Assembly (NCBI GenBank): GCA_964529715.1
Contig: CAZGXI010000058.1
Span: 1 to 18,840 of the forward strand
Direction of reading: 5' to 3'
Source: CAZGXI01 sp964529715
GTDB taxonomy: Bacteria; Chloroflexota; Anaerolineae; Aggregatilineales; Ch27
DNA length: 18,840 nucleotides
This document shows positions 1 through 7,411 of this stretch, one piece after another. Every line of letters begins with the position of its first letter. The stretch's first letter is position 1. The translations under genes were made by a program, and so were the position numbers. The notes below the pieces were generated by a model. That model saw only the letters and a program-made list of their open reading frames with translations. It searched no databases and was not told the DNA's origin.

Positions 1-457
1 TCGCCGTCGGGGTGTTCGTTGGCGTATCCGTCGGCGTGGCCGTGTACGTGGGCGTATCGGTTGGCGTGGCCGTGTTGGTCGGCATATCGGTGGGAACAGC
101 AGTCGGTGCGGCGGTTGGGACCTCTGTGGGTATGTCCGTCGGCGTATTCGTCGGAACGCTCGTCAGCGTTGCCGTTGCCGGTTCCGGTGTGCCGCATGTG
201 CCATCGAGATTTGCCGGCACAACCACATACCCGGCTTCGGTCCACTCCTGGATTACTTCGGGCGGTAACGGCCCTTCAAAATACCACTGCCAGCCGTCCC
301 ACTTGCACCAATCCGTGAGTGGGGCGGGCGGCGTAGCGGTGGCAGCATTGGTCAGCGCCTGGACAGGAATCTGTTCCACTAATACCAGAATACTGACGAT
401 CACCACCAGCCCAAGCACGAGAAGCGCATTGCTGATAAGGGCGCGATGAGGGGTCAT
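1..457 (-). CDS. Membrane-anchored Pro/Thr-repeat protein, 5' part only
   Basis: The reading frame is open from the ATG at 455-457 to the left edge, so 152 residues are visible and the C-terminus is missing. Residues 9-27 form one hydrophobic segment, rich in Leu, Val and Ile, after a short N-terminus with one Arg and one His; it looks like a signal anchor or uncleaved signal. Residues 48-90 are a small Trp-rich stretch (W50, W53, W56, W58) with Cys51 and Cys88, which could form a disulphide outside the membrane. From about residue 91 the chain is a low-complexity PTDTPT/PTNTPT linker that still continues at the edge. Such linkers are common in exported Chloroflexota proteins and usually join an anchor to a surface domain, which here would lie outside the window. 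No clear Shine-Dalgarno is seen before the ATG. The function is unknown. The opposite strand is also open here, but its Val/Gly repeat is just the complement of the Thr/Pro repeat. Confidence 0.75.
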   Translation of the reverse strand, partial: MTPHRALISNALLVLGLVVIVSILVLVEQIPVQALTNAATATPPAPLTDWCKWDGWQWYFEGPLPPEVIQEWTEAGYVVVPANLDGTCGTPEPATATLTSVPTNTPTDIPTEVPTAAPTAVPTDMPTNTATPTDTPTYTATPTDTPTNTPTA

Positions 458-851
458 GGCGTCTCGGTCTATGTAAAGTGGGGCCAAATACAAGGCCCCC
501 TTCCTCAATTGCTGGTCGCCGGTTATGAGGAAGTCCGTTTTGAGTACGTTGCCCGTGTCCGGTCGCTGTGCCAGACGCAGGGCGAAAGAGATGAGCGCGC
601 CTGCGCAAACCGCAGACGCATTCCCGTTTTTAGGCTACTGCCAGGAGTTGTGTTTTTCAGTCCTTAGCAGGAGACTTGGTATGCTTCCATGTAATATAGA
701 CAAGAATACATGAATTTACCTATCAAATAACTGACAAAGATGGTCTATTTCCTAAAAATCCCCTAAAAAATATTTCTTTTCCACAACGAACGATGGCCCG
801 GCAACTGTCTTCGTTTGTTTTATTCAACGTGCGCCGGTGGTTGGGCTGCTC
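458..851. other. Gene-free gap with AT-rich core
   Basis: No convincing gene is present in these 394 bases. Positions about 690-790 are strikingly AT-rich compared with the surrounding GC-rich coding DNA. Near the left end, GGGGCC (480-485) and GGCCCC (494-499) can pair around an 8-base loop, in the leader of the minus-strand gene that starts at 457. On the minus strand TTGTCA followed 17 bases later by TTCATG is a weak promoter-like pair. No hairpin plus T-run terminator for the sensor kinase gene (stop at 852-854) could be identified with confidence. The gap probably holds the promoter of the leftmost gene. Confidence 0.4.
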
Positions 852-3800
852 TTATAGCAGCGGCAGGCGGAGGGTGAAGGTGGTGCCCTGCCCGGCCTGG
901 CTAGAGGCTGCGATTGTGCCGCCGTGCAGTTCCACAATCCGGCGGGCGATCGCCAATCCCAGGCCGCTGCCCGCCTGCCCGCCTTCGCTGGCGCGTGCAA
1001 ACGGCTCAAAAAGGCCCGCCAGCAGGTCCGGCGGGGTGCCGGGGCCGCCGTCGCGCACGGTGATCAGGGCATGTCTCTGTTTGCCGTCCTTGCCCTGAAC
1101 CAGGCCAACCTGCACCTCACCCTCCGGCGGAGTTTGCCGGATGGCGTAATCGATCAGACTGGCAACCGCGCGTGTGATCCGGGCCGGGTCCCCCAGGATA
1201 CGCAGCGGCTGCGTGGGAAAGTCGCTCTCCAGGCGGATCAGGCGTGCCTGCGCCTGGGCGAGGCGGTATTCCAGGGCGTCAGCAACCAGCGTTTGCAACA
1301 CCGCCTCGTGCTGCTCCGACAGCAGAGTAGTCGTCTGCAAGCGCGTGATTTCCAGCAGGTTTTCGATCAACTCAGACATATATTCCGCGACTTCTTCCAA
1401 CACCGCCAGATGCTCGTTCAGGCGGTCGGGCTGCCGGGCGAGCAGATACAGGTGAGTTTTGAGGTTGGTAATCGGCGTGCGCAACTCGTGTGAGGCGTGG
1501 GTGATAAAGCGGTCCTTCTGCGCCTGCAGACTGCGCTCCTGCGTCACATCGCGGAACAACGCCACACTGCCGATAGGGATACCTTCCGGCCCGGTGACGG
1601 CGGCCATCGTCACGCCGGCGTCAAATTCGCTGCCGTCTTTGCGCTGTATCTTGAACTCGCCCTGCCAGGTCCGTCCCTGGCGCGCGACGTTGGCGACAGT
1701 TTCCTCCAGGTCTTTGCGCCCTGGGATGGGGTTGAGCAGGCGGTGATAGATGCCAGCGGTATCTGCGCGTAGTTCTTCCTGGCTGTAGCCGCTCATGTGC
1801 ACAAACGCCTGGTTCACGAAGACGGGCCGGTTCTGCTCCTCGTAGACCAATCCTTCGCCCATCGCATCCAGGATGGTGCGCAGACGCGCCTGTTCGCTTT
1901 GCAAGGCAGCAGTGCGCTCGGCCACGCGGCGTTCCAGTTGGTCGGCGTAGCGCAGGCTTTCGTCGTAAAGCTGGGCGTTCTCGATGGCAATGGCAGCCTG
2001 ATCGGCAAAGGCGCGCAGCCGCTCGGCGTGATCGGTGGTGTAGAAGTTCAGCGTGGCGCTGTTGAGATTGAGGAAACCAATGACCTGGGCGCGGGTTTGC
2101 AACGGCGCACTGACATAGGAACGCACCCAGGCGTTCTGCGGCATCCGAATCCACTTCGGATCGGCGAGCGTGTCGGGGATCAGATAGGGACAACCTGTCT
2201 CGATCATAGCGCGCAGGGTGGGGATGTCTAGCGGCAGGCGCAGTTTCCGCAAGTAGATTTCCGCTTCCGGCGCGTATCCGCGCCAGTACACCACACGCGC
2301 TTCCCCTTCCTCGATCAGCATGATATTTGCCGAGTCGTGCGGCACGACGCGCCCCACATTCTCCAGAATGCGCCGCATGACGACCTGCGGTTCCAGCGTG
2401 CTGACCATGGCGGCGGCGCTATCGCGCAGGGCTTTGGCCAGAATACGCTGCTCGCGCTCGGCAGCTTCAGTGCGTTTGCGCTTTGTAATGTCCATGATGA
2501 CAGAAATGACCCCGTGAATATCTCCTGCCGCGTCGTAGAGCGGGGCCAACGACACTTCGACGTCGATTAGGGTACCATCCTTGCACTGGCGACGTTGTTC
2601 AAGGCCGATCAGCGTTTCGCCCTGCAGCACCCGGTTGCGCAATTCAAGGCGCTGCGGCTGAAAGGTTTCAGGAACAGAGGGGTTAGGCTGGCCAAGGACT
2701 TCCTCCGCCTGCCAGCCGAACATCCGCTCGGCGGCGGGATTCCACATCGTAATCTTGCCGTCCAGGTCGGTGACGGTCACGGCCAGCGGCGATGACTCAT
2801 TCAGGGCGCGCAACACACCGTTGGCTTCGCGTAGAGCGGCCTCCATGCGCTTGCGCCCGCTGATGTCCAGCATGACGGCCATCGCGCCGTAGATTTTTCC
2901 GTTGGCGTCGCGCAGGGGTGCAGCGGACAAACTGATGTCGATCAACGAGCCGTCTTTGCGCTGGCGGCGTACCTCTACATTGGTCAGGGCTTCGCCATCC
3001 CACACCCGGTCATTCAGCAGGTAAAATTCATGTTGGTAATCCGGCGGCACAATCGGCAACAGCCTCCCGGTAACTTCAGCGGCGCTCCAGCCGAAAGTGC
3101 GCTCGGCGGCAGGACTCCACATCATCACCCGGCAAGACCGGTCTATCACGATTACCGCGACCGGCGACGAATCGAACAATGCCTGGAATGCCTGGAGCGT
3201 TTCATACAGGGTGGCCTGCGTATGGACCCGCTCGGTCACGTCCACGCCGATGTGCCAGGAGGCCCAGCCGGGAACGGGGAACAGGTCGGCGTCGCTGGAC
3301 CAGGCGATGGTCTTGATGCTGCCGTCTTTGCAGGTGATCTGCCGTTCGACGTTGCGGTAGTTGCTGCCGTAGGCGGACCTTTCGGCCTCGATGACATGGC
3401 GGTAGGCGGGGTCTGGGTAGAGCATTTCCCAGGCGCGCGGGTTGCCCACGATCTCTGCGGCGCTGTAGCCTGTGACGCGCTCGCACTCCTTGTTCCAAAC
3501 GATAATGTTGCCGTCGGCGTCCAGGGCGTCCAGCATCACCGGCATGTGCTGGGCCAGCAGGCGCAGCCGCTCCTCGCTCTGGCGCAGTTCGATCTCCGCC
3601 CGCACCTGTGTGGTGATGTCACGGTTGATCCCCACAGTGCCCACCAGACGTCCCGTCTCGTCCTGGAGCGCATTCACCGTCGAAGCTGCAATAAAGCGGG
3701 TGCCGTCCCTTTTGGTCTGAATGGTATTGCCGCGCCAGTAACCTTCGGCGATCAGGCGGGCCAGGGCCATTTCACAAGTCTCGCCCTCCTGATACTCCAT

Positions 3801-3968
3801 TTTGATCAGCTCTTCCAGACGCTGACCGATGGCCTCCTCCGCCTGCCAGCCGTACAACGCCTCGGCGGCCTTGTTCCAGCCCGTAATGTCGCCAACCGTA
3901 TTGGTGGTGACAATCGCCTCTGGGAAGTTGTCAAACACATTGGCCTGGGAGTGCAGCAGATTTTCCAC
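852..3968 (-). CDS. Multi-PAS/GAF hybrid sensor histidine kinase (orphan)
   Basis: Predicted soluble sensor kinase of 1038 residues, with no membrane segment or signal peptide. Approximate domain order: PAS 5-120, PAS 130-250, PAS 258-375, PAS 382-500, GAF 510-665, short coiled coil 670-700, PAS 695-812, HisKA 815-882, HATPase 925-1036. The H-box is FITHASHELRTP with His827 as the expected phosphoacceptor. The ATP domain has G1 (DGGPG, 973-977), F-box (FEPF, 987-990) and G2 (GSGLGL, from 1000). The N-box is abnormal: ASLIDYA has Ser937 and Asp940 where Asn is usual. PAS domains 3 and 4 are clearly similar to each other (NPAAER/SPAAER, FGW, KDGxLID), suggesting duplication. The start is GTG at 3966-3968, chosen because AAGGAAGAG lies three bases upstream and an in-frame stop lies shortly before it. 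No response regulator or receiver domain is nearby, so the partner must be elsewhere. The ligand is not predictable from sequence. Confidence 0.93.
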   Translation of the reverse strand: MENLLHSQANVFDNFPEAIVTTNTVGDITGWNKAAEALYGWQAEEAIGQRLEELIKMEYQEGETCEMALARLIAEGYWRGNTIQTKRDGTRFIAASTVNALQDETGRLVGTVGINRDITTQVRAEIELRQSEERLRLLAQHMPVMLDALDADGNIIVWNKECERVTGYSAAEIVGNPRAWEMLYPDPAYRHVIEAERSAYGSNYRNVERQITCKDGSIKTIAWSSDADLFPVPGWASWHIGVDVTERVHTQATLYETLQAFQALFDSSPVAVIVIDRSCRVMMWSPAAERTFGWSAAEVTGRLLPIVPPDYQHEFYLLNDRVWDGEALTNVEVRRQRKDGSLIDISLSAAPLRDANGKIYGAMAVMLDISGRKRMEAALREANGVLRALNESSPLAVTVTDLDGKITMWNPAAERMFGWQAEEVLGQPNPSVPETFQPQRLELRNRVLQGETLIGLEQRRQCKDGTLIDVEVSLAPLYDAAGDIHGVISVIMDITKRKRTEAAEREQRILAKALRDSAAAMVSTLEPQVVMRRILENVGRVVPHDSANIMLIEEGEARVVYWRGYAPEAEIYLRKLRLPLDIPTLRAMIETGCPYLIPDTLADPKWIRMPQNAWVRSYVSAPLQTRAQVIGFLNLNSATLNFYTTDHAERLRAFADQAAIAIENAQLYDESLRYADQLERRVAERTAALQSEQARLRTILDAMGEGLVYEEQNRPVFVNQAFVHMSGYSQEELRADTAGIYHRLLNPIPGRKDLEETVANVARQGRTWQGEFKIQRKDGSEFDAGVTMAAVTGPEGIPIGSVALFRDVTQERSLQAQKDRFITHASHELRTPITNLKTHLYLLARQPDRLNEHLAVLEEVAEYMSELIENLLEITRLQTTTLLSEQHEAVLQTLVADALEYRLAQAQARLIRLESDFPTQPLRILGDPARITRAVASLIDYAIRQTPPEGEVQVGLVQGKDGKQRHALITVRDGGPGTPPDLLAGLFEPFARASEGGQAGSGLGLAIARRIVELHGGTIAASSQAGQGTTFTLRLPLL

Positions 3969-4111
3969 CGACTCTTCCTTATGACTGACGATGCAATTTC
4001 AGCAAGCATTTAGAAAGGATTTTTACAGAAACCCCGTTTACATATTTTACCACAATTGAGGCCACGACGACCGAGTCGCCAAACCGCCCTGCGCCGGTTA
4101 CACTAGCGGGC

Positions 4112-5062
4112 ATGTCTGGCCTGTTCATCCTTTCGCTCGACGTTGAACTTGCCTGGGGAACCTATGGCCCGGCGAACGTGGCGCGGCTGGCCCCCTATTT
4201 CGACGGCGAGCGCGACTCCATCCGCCGCCTGCTGGCCCTGCTGGACGAGGTCGCCATCCCGGCGACGTGGGCGGTGGTGGGCCACCTGATGCTCGACCGC
4301 TGCGATGGCCATCCCGACGTGCTCCAGCCGCACTACGCCTGGTCCACCGCGTCGGACGCCGCACGCGACCCATGCTCCGACATCGCGCGCGCGCCCCGCT
4401 TCTATGCGCCGGACGTGATTGCGCTGATCCGCACCACGCGCGTCCCGCACGAGATCGGCACGCACACCTTTACCCACGTCATCGCCGCCGACCCTGCCGT
4501 GACGCCGGACATCTGGCATTCCCAAATGGCGAAGTGCGTTGCCCTGCACGCCGAATGCGGCCTGCCGCTACGCTCCATCGTCTACCCGCAGAACCGGATC
4601 GCGTATCTGGATACCCTGCCGCAGTACGGCGTCACCGCCTACCGGGGCGAAGAGCAGAACTGGTACGCCCGCTGGCAGGGCGAGGGAGCGTTGGGGCGCG
4701 TCTGCCACCTGATCGACCGGGCGCTGGGCCTGCCCCCGCCCACCTACGATCCGGCGGCCCTGCGTGTGGGTGAGCGGCTGGTGAACCTGCCTGCCTCGCA
4801 GTTCCTGATGGGAGCCGAGGGCGTGCGGCGCTTCATCCCGGCGGAGTCGCGGGTGCGGCAGGCGCGGCTGGGGCTGGACCGCGCCGTGCAGCGCGGGCAG
4901 CTTTTTCATCTGTGGTTTCACCCATTCAACCTGGGCACGGGCGACGGCATGTTCCCGACGCTAGAACGCATTCTGCAAGACGTGGCCCGTCGCCGCGACG
5001 CAGGCGATCTGCGCGTGATGACGATGGCGAGCGCAGCGGAATGGATTCTGGAGAGCTTTTAG
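4112..5062 (+). CDS. Polysaccharide deacetylase-family (CE4/NodB-like) protein
   Basis: 316 residues with the hallmarks of the NodB homology fold, a metal-dependent amide hydrolase acting on N-acyl sugars. LSLDVELAWG near the N-terminus supplies Asp10, PHEIGTHTFTH supplies His118 and His122 as the likely metal triad partners, and LWFHPFN near the C-terminus supplies His270, the usual motif-5 His. No signal peptide is visible, so the protein looks cytoplasmic; this fits action on a nucleotide sugar or lipid-linked precursor better than on mature wall polymer. The formyltransferase gene follows after 52 bases on the same strand. That pairing recalls ArnD (deformylase of this fold) with the formyltransferase half of ArnA, but this is only context. 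The ATG has no strong Shine-Dalgarno. The 143-bp gap upstream is shared with the divergent sensor kinase gene and contains an AT-rich stretch likely to hold both promoters. The exact substrate is unknown. Confidence 0.88.
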   Translation: MSGLFILSLDVELAWGTYGPANVARLAPYFDGERDSIRRLLALLDEVAIPATWAVVGHLMLDRCDGHPDVLQPHYAWSTASDAARDPCSDIARAPRFYAPDVIALIRTTRVPHEIGTHTFTHVIAADPAVTPDIWHSQMAKCVALHAECGLPLRSIVYPQNRIAYLDTLPQYGVTAYRGEEQNWYARWQGEGALGRVCHLIDRALGLPPPTYDPAALRVGERLVNLPASQFLMGAEGVRRFIPAESRVRQARLGLDRAVQRGQLFHLWFHPFNLGTGDGMFPTLERILQDVARRRDAGDLRVMTMASAAEWILESF

Positions 5063-5114
5063 CGGTTAGCCAAAACCGGCGCTGACAGTTCATCGCTTTT
5101 ATCGGACGGCTGAC

Positions 5115-5924
5115 ATGAACGACCGGATCGTTATCCTGGCGGGGCGCAGCGAGACCAGCTACCTGCTGATCAACCACCTGGCGGCGCGCTTCGACGTGGC
5201 GCACGTGGTGTTTGAAGCGCCGCACCTGCGCAAGATGCTGCGTTATCGCCTGCGCAAGCTCGGCGCGTGGAAGGTGGCAGGCCAGCTTGCCTTTCTCCTG
5301 TGGGACCGGCTGGTCATCCGCCCGCGTTCCCGCGCTGAGATCGCGCGCCTGCTGGCCGGGCATGATGTCCGCCCGCCGGATGGACGCATCCCAACGACGG
5401 ACGTGGACTCGGTCAACGGGCCAGAGGCGGCGGCGCTGCTGGATCAGATCAAACCGGCGGTGGTGGTGGTGTCTGGCACGGGGATCATTGGAAAGCGCGT
5501 GCTGGCGCTGGGGCCGACCTTCATCAACATTCACTGCGGCATCACGCCGCGCTATCGGGGCGTGCACGGGGCGTTTTGGGCCGTCTACGAGGGCCGCCCG
5601 GACCTGGCGGGGGTGACGGTGCACCTGGTCGATCCCGGCGTGGATACCGGCGCGATCCTGGGCCAGGCAATCATTGCGGTTGATCCGTGCCGCGACACCT
5701 ACCGCACGCTGCCGGTCAGGCAGTACCTCGCCGCGCTGGACCTGCTGGCCGGGGCCGTGCAGGATGCGCTGGCCGGGACGCTGAAGCCCTACACGCGCGA
5801 CGATCTCGACAGCCGCCAGTGGTATTCGCCCACGCCGGGCGAATACCTGCGCTTCCGCCGCCGCCTGCGGGAGATGCGCTCTCAGTCAACCGCCAAGTCG
5901 CCAAGGTCGCCAGGTTTGGGCTGA
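5115..5924 (+). CDS. Formyltransferase-family protein (sugar or amine N-formyltransferase)
   Basis: 269 residues of the formyl transferase fold shared by PurN, Fmt and sugar N-formyltransferases, which use N10-formyltetrahydrofolate. The catalytic triad is visible: Asn138 and His140 in FINIHCGITPRYRG and Asp177 in VDPGVDTGAIL. The N-terminal 130 residues hold the Rossmann-like half (IVILAGRSE; VVVVSGTGII). A basic insert around residues 36-62 (LRKMLRYRLRKLG) is unlike PurN, so purine synthesis is unlikely; a glycan or envelope precursor role is favoured by the deacetylase gene upstream and the aminotransferase gene downstream. The last dozen or so residues (about 257-269, Ser/Pro/Lys-rich) are encoded by the left arm of an inverted repeat that also supplies the stop codon, so the natural C-terminus was probably replaced. 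The Shine-Dalgarno is weak. The acceptor amine is not predictable. Confidence 0.87.
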   Translation: MNDRIVILAGRSETSYLLINHLAARFDVAHVVFEAPHLRKMLRYRLRKLGAWKVAGQLAFLLWDRLVIRPRSRAEIARLLAGHDVRPPDGRIPTTDVDSVNGPEAAALLDQIKPAVVVVSGTGIIGKRVLALGPTFINIHCGITPRYRGVHGAFWAVYEGRPDLAGVTVHLVDPGVDTGAILGQAIIAVDPCRDTYRTLPVRQYLAALDLLAGAVQDALAGTLKPYTRDDLDSRQWYSPTPGEYLRFRRRLREMRSQSTAKSPRSPGLG

Positions 5925-5960
5925 GTTTTCTTGGCGTTCTTCGCGTCTTGGCGGTTCGAC
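5885..5960. repeat. Inverted array of CGCCAAG units
   Basis: Two arms of 27 bases (5888-5914 and 5930-5956) are inverted copies matching at 22 of 27 positions around a 15-base spacer. The outer ten bases are perfect: AACCGCCAAG (5888-5897) against CTTGGCGGTT (5947-5956). Each arm holds three CGCCAAG-like units (starts 5891, 5899, 5908 and, inverted, 5930, 5939, 5947) spaced 8 and 9 bases apart in mirror order. The element spans the stop codon of the formyltransferase gene and ends 23 bases before the aminotransferase start. As RNA it would form a long imperfect hairpin. It looks like a dispersed palindromic repeat; copy number in the genome cannot be seen here. Confidence 0.75.
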
Positions 5961-5982
5961 TTTCTTTTAGGAGAAAAAGACC

Positions 5983-7248
5983 ATGCCCCTGGATGTAGCT
6001 GCAATCCGCGCGCAGTTCCCTGCTCTCAGCCGCCCTGCCGAAGGCGGAACCCCCCCCATCCACCTGGATAACCCCGCCGGGACGCAGGTTTCCCGCCGGG
6101 TGATCGACGCCGTGAGCGATTACTACCTCACCATGAACGCCAATCACGGCGGCGCGTTTTCTACCAGCCGCCTGTCCGACGCGATGGCGCACGAGACCCA
6201 TACCATCGTGGCGGACTTCCTCAACGCTGCCCGCCCGGAGGAGATCGTCCTGGGGCCAAACATGACCACGCTCAACTTTGCCCTCAGCCGCGCCATCGCC
6301 AAGACGCTGCGCCCCGGCGACGAGATTGTGGTCACGCGCATGGACCACGACGCCAACATCGCGCCCTGGCTGCGCGTCGCCGAAGACACTGGCTGCATCG
6401 TGCGCTGGATCGACATTGACGTGGAAGACTGCACCCTGCGCCTGGATTCGCTGGAATCCGTCCTCGACCTGCGCACGCGCGTGGTGGCGACGGTGCACGC
6501 CTCCAACGCCGTCGGCACGATCAACCCGGTCCAGCAGATCGCGCAGATGGCCCACTCAGTCGGGGCGCTTTACGTGTTGGACGCCGTGCAGAGCGCGCCG
6601 CACCTGCCGCTGGACGTGCAGGCCATCGGCTGCGACTTTTTGCTGTGCAGCGCCTACAAGTTCTGCGGGCCGCACGTCGGCATCCTGTGGGGACGCTACG
6701 ACCTGCTGGCGAGCCTGCCCGCCTACAAGGTCCGCCCGGCAGACGACGAACCGCCGCACCGCTGGGAAACCGGCACGCCCGCCTTCGAGTTGTGGGCCGG
6801 GACCACCGCCGCTATCGAGTACATCGCGGACATCGGGCGGCGCTATGGGCAGGAGTACGCGGCGCAGTTCCCCGGCTTCAGCGGGCGGCGGCTGGACCTC
6901 AAAGCCGGGATGCAGGCCATCGTCGAATACGAGCGCGAGCTGACGGCCTATCTGATCCCGCAGCTTCAGGAAATCCCCGGCGTGCGGCTCTACGGCATCA
7001 CCGACCCGGCGCGCTTCGATCGGCGCGTGCCCACCGTCGCCCTGACCGTCGAGGGCTACACGCCCTTGCAGGTGGCGGAAAACCTGGCGCAACAGCACAT
7101 CTACGTGTGGGACGGCAACTACTACGCCCTGGCGATCATGGAGCGGCTCGGCCTGCAAGACGGCGGCGGCGCGGTGCGCATCGGCCCGGTGCACTACAAC
7201 ACAAAGGACGAGATCGACCGTCTGCTGGCGGCGCTGCGGGCGCTGTGA
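5983..7248 (+). CDS. Class V aminotransferase, cysteine desulfurase-like (VC1184 type)
   Basis: 421-residue PLP enzyme of the class V fold, closest in style to the VC1184 group of cysteine desulfurase-like proteins. Visible PLP-site features: HLDNPAGTQ near the start, NHGG (54-57), His122 in MDHDAN, Asp200 and Gln203 in VLDAVQSAPH, and the Schiff-base Lys226 in LCSAYKFCGPH. The C-terminal region has VRIGPVHYNT, typical of the group. At the place where SufS-type desulfurases carry their catalytic Cys (GHHCA-like) this protein reads DGNYYA, so classical sulphur transfer from cysteine is not expected; a lyase or aminotransferase reaction is more likely. The start is well supported by AGGAG at 5968-5972, ten bases before the ATG. 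It follows the formyltransferase gene by 58 bases, most of them in the inverted repeat. The substrate is unknown. Confidence 0.9.
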   Translation: MPLDVAAIRAQFPALSRPAEGGTPPIHLDNPAGTQVSRRVIDAVSDYYLTMNANHGGAFSTSRLSDAMAHETHTIVADFLNAARPEEIVLGPNMTTLNFALSRAIAKTLRPGDEIVVTRMDHDANIAPWLRVAEDTGCIVRWIDIDVEDCTLRLDSLESVLDLRTRVVATVHASNAVGTINPVQQIAQMAHSVGALYVLDAVQSAPHLPLDVQAIGCDFLLCSAYKFCGPHVGILWGRYDLLASLPAYKVRPADDEPPHRWETGTPAFELWAGTTAAIEYIADIGRRYGQEYAAQFPGFSGRRLDLKAGMQAIVEYERELTAYLIPQLQEIPGVRLYGITDPARFDRRVPTVALTVEGYTPLQVAENLAQQHIYVWDGNYYALAIMERLGLQDGGGAVRIGPVHYNTKDEIDRLLAALRAL

Positions 7249-7269
7249 TGGACGCCGGGGACGTTTCGC

Positions 7270-7294
7270 CGCAAAGATCGCAAAGGGCGCAAAG
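7270..7294 (+). repeat. Three tandem CGCAAAG units, 9-bp period
   Basis: CGCAAAG occurs at 7270-7276, 7279-7285 and 7288-7294, exactly nine bases apart, in the gap after the aminotransferase gene. The unit resembles the CGCCAAG unit of the inverted array at 5885-5960, but no inverted arm is present here. It is probably a half or decayed copy of a dispersed intergenic repeat. Confidence 0.6.
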
Positions 7295-7327
7295 TGGCTT
7301 GAAGAATCCCTGTCAGGGCTGCGTCGG

Positions 7328-7356
7328 TTTGCTCCTGTCCCTTTTTTCACAATAAT
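7328..7356 (+). promoter_or_regulatory. Possible promoter for the secreted RTX/PKD/SH3b gene
   Basis: TTTGCT (7328-7333) and AATAAT (7351-7356) are 17 bases apart and lie 56 bases before the ATG at 7412. The -10 matches the consensus at five of six positions, the -35 at only three. A run of six T (7342-7347) sits in the spacer. This is a weak call, since Chloroflexota promoter rules are poorly known to me. Confidence 0.28.
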
Positions 7357-7411
7357 CAGGGTGTGTCTGACGTGCAGATCGCGTGACGGCGGTCCTGAAA
7401 AAGGGGACACC

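Noticed and set aside
12..449. Plus-strand frame encoding a Val/Gly repeat
   Set aside because: It is the complement of a Pro/Thr linker; the minus frame has a membrane anchor, a Trp-rich domain and the linker in a sensible order.
669..713. Ten-codon open frame with AGGAG seven bases before its ATG (681-713)
   Set aside because: A good ribosome site but a very short AT-rich peptide with no context; likely chance.
783..822. Possible terminator of the sensor kinase gene
   Set aside because: Only a 6-bp AACGAA/TTCGTT stem with a large unpaired interior; too weak to call despite nearby A and T runs.
3030..4013. Plus-strand open frame of about 327 codons
   Set aside because: Antisense to the PAS domains of the sensor kinase; the composition is that of a shadow frame and no family motif is visible.
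5063..5080. Small hairpin CGGTT/AACCG between deacetylase and formyltransferase genes
   Set aside because: A 5-bp stem without a T-run in a 52-bp co-directional gap; not a credible terminator.
7270..7294. CRISPR-like array
   Set aside because: Units of seven bases with two-base spacing cannot be CRISPR repeats and spacers.
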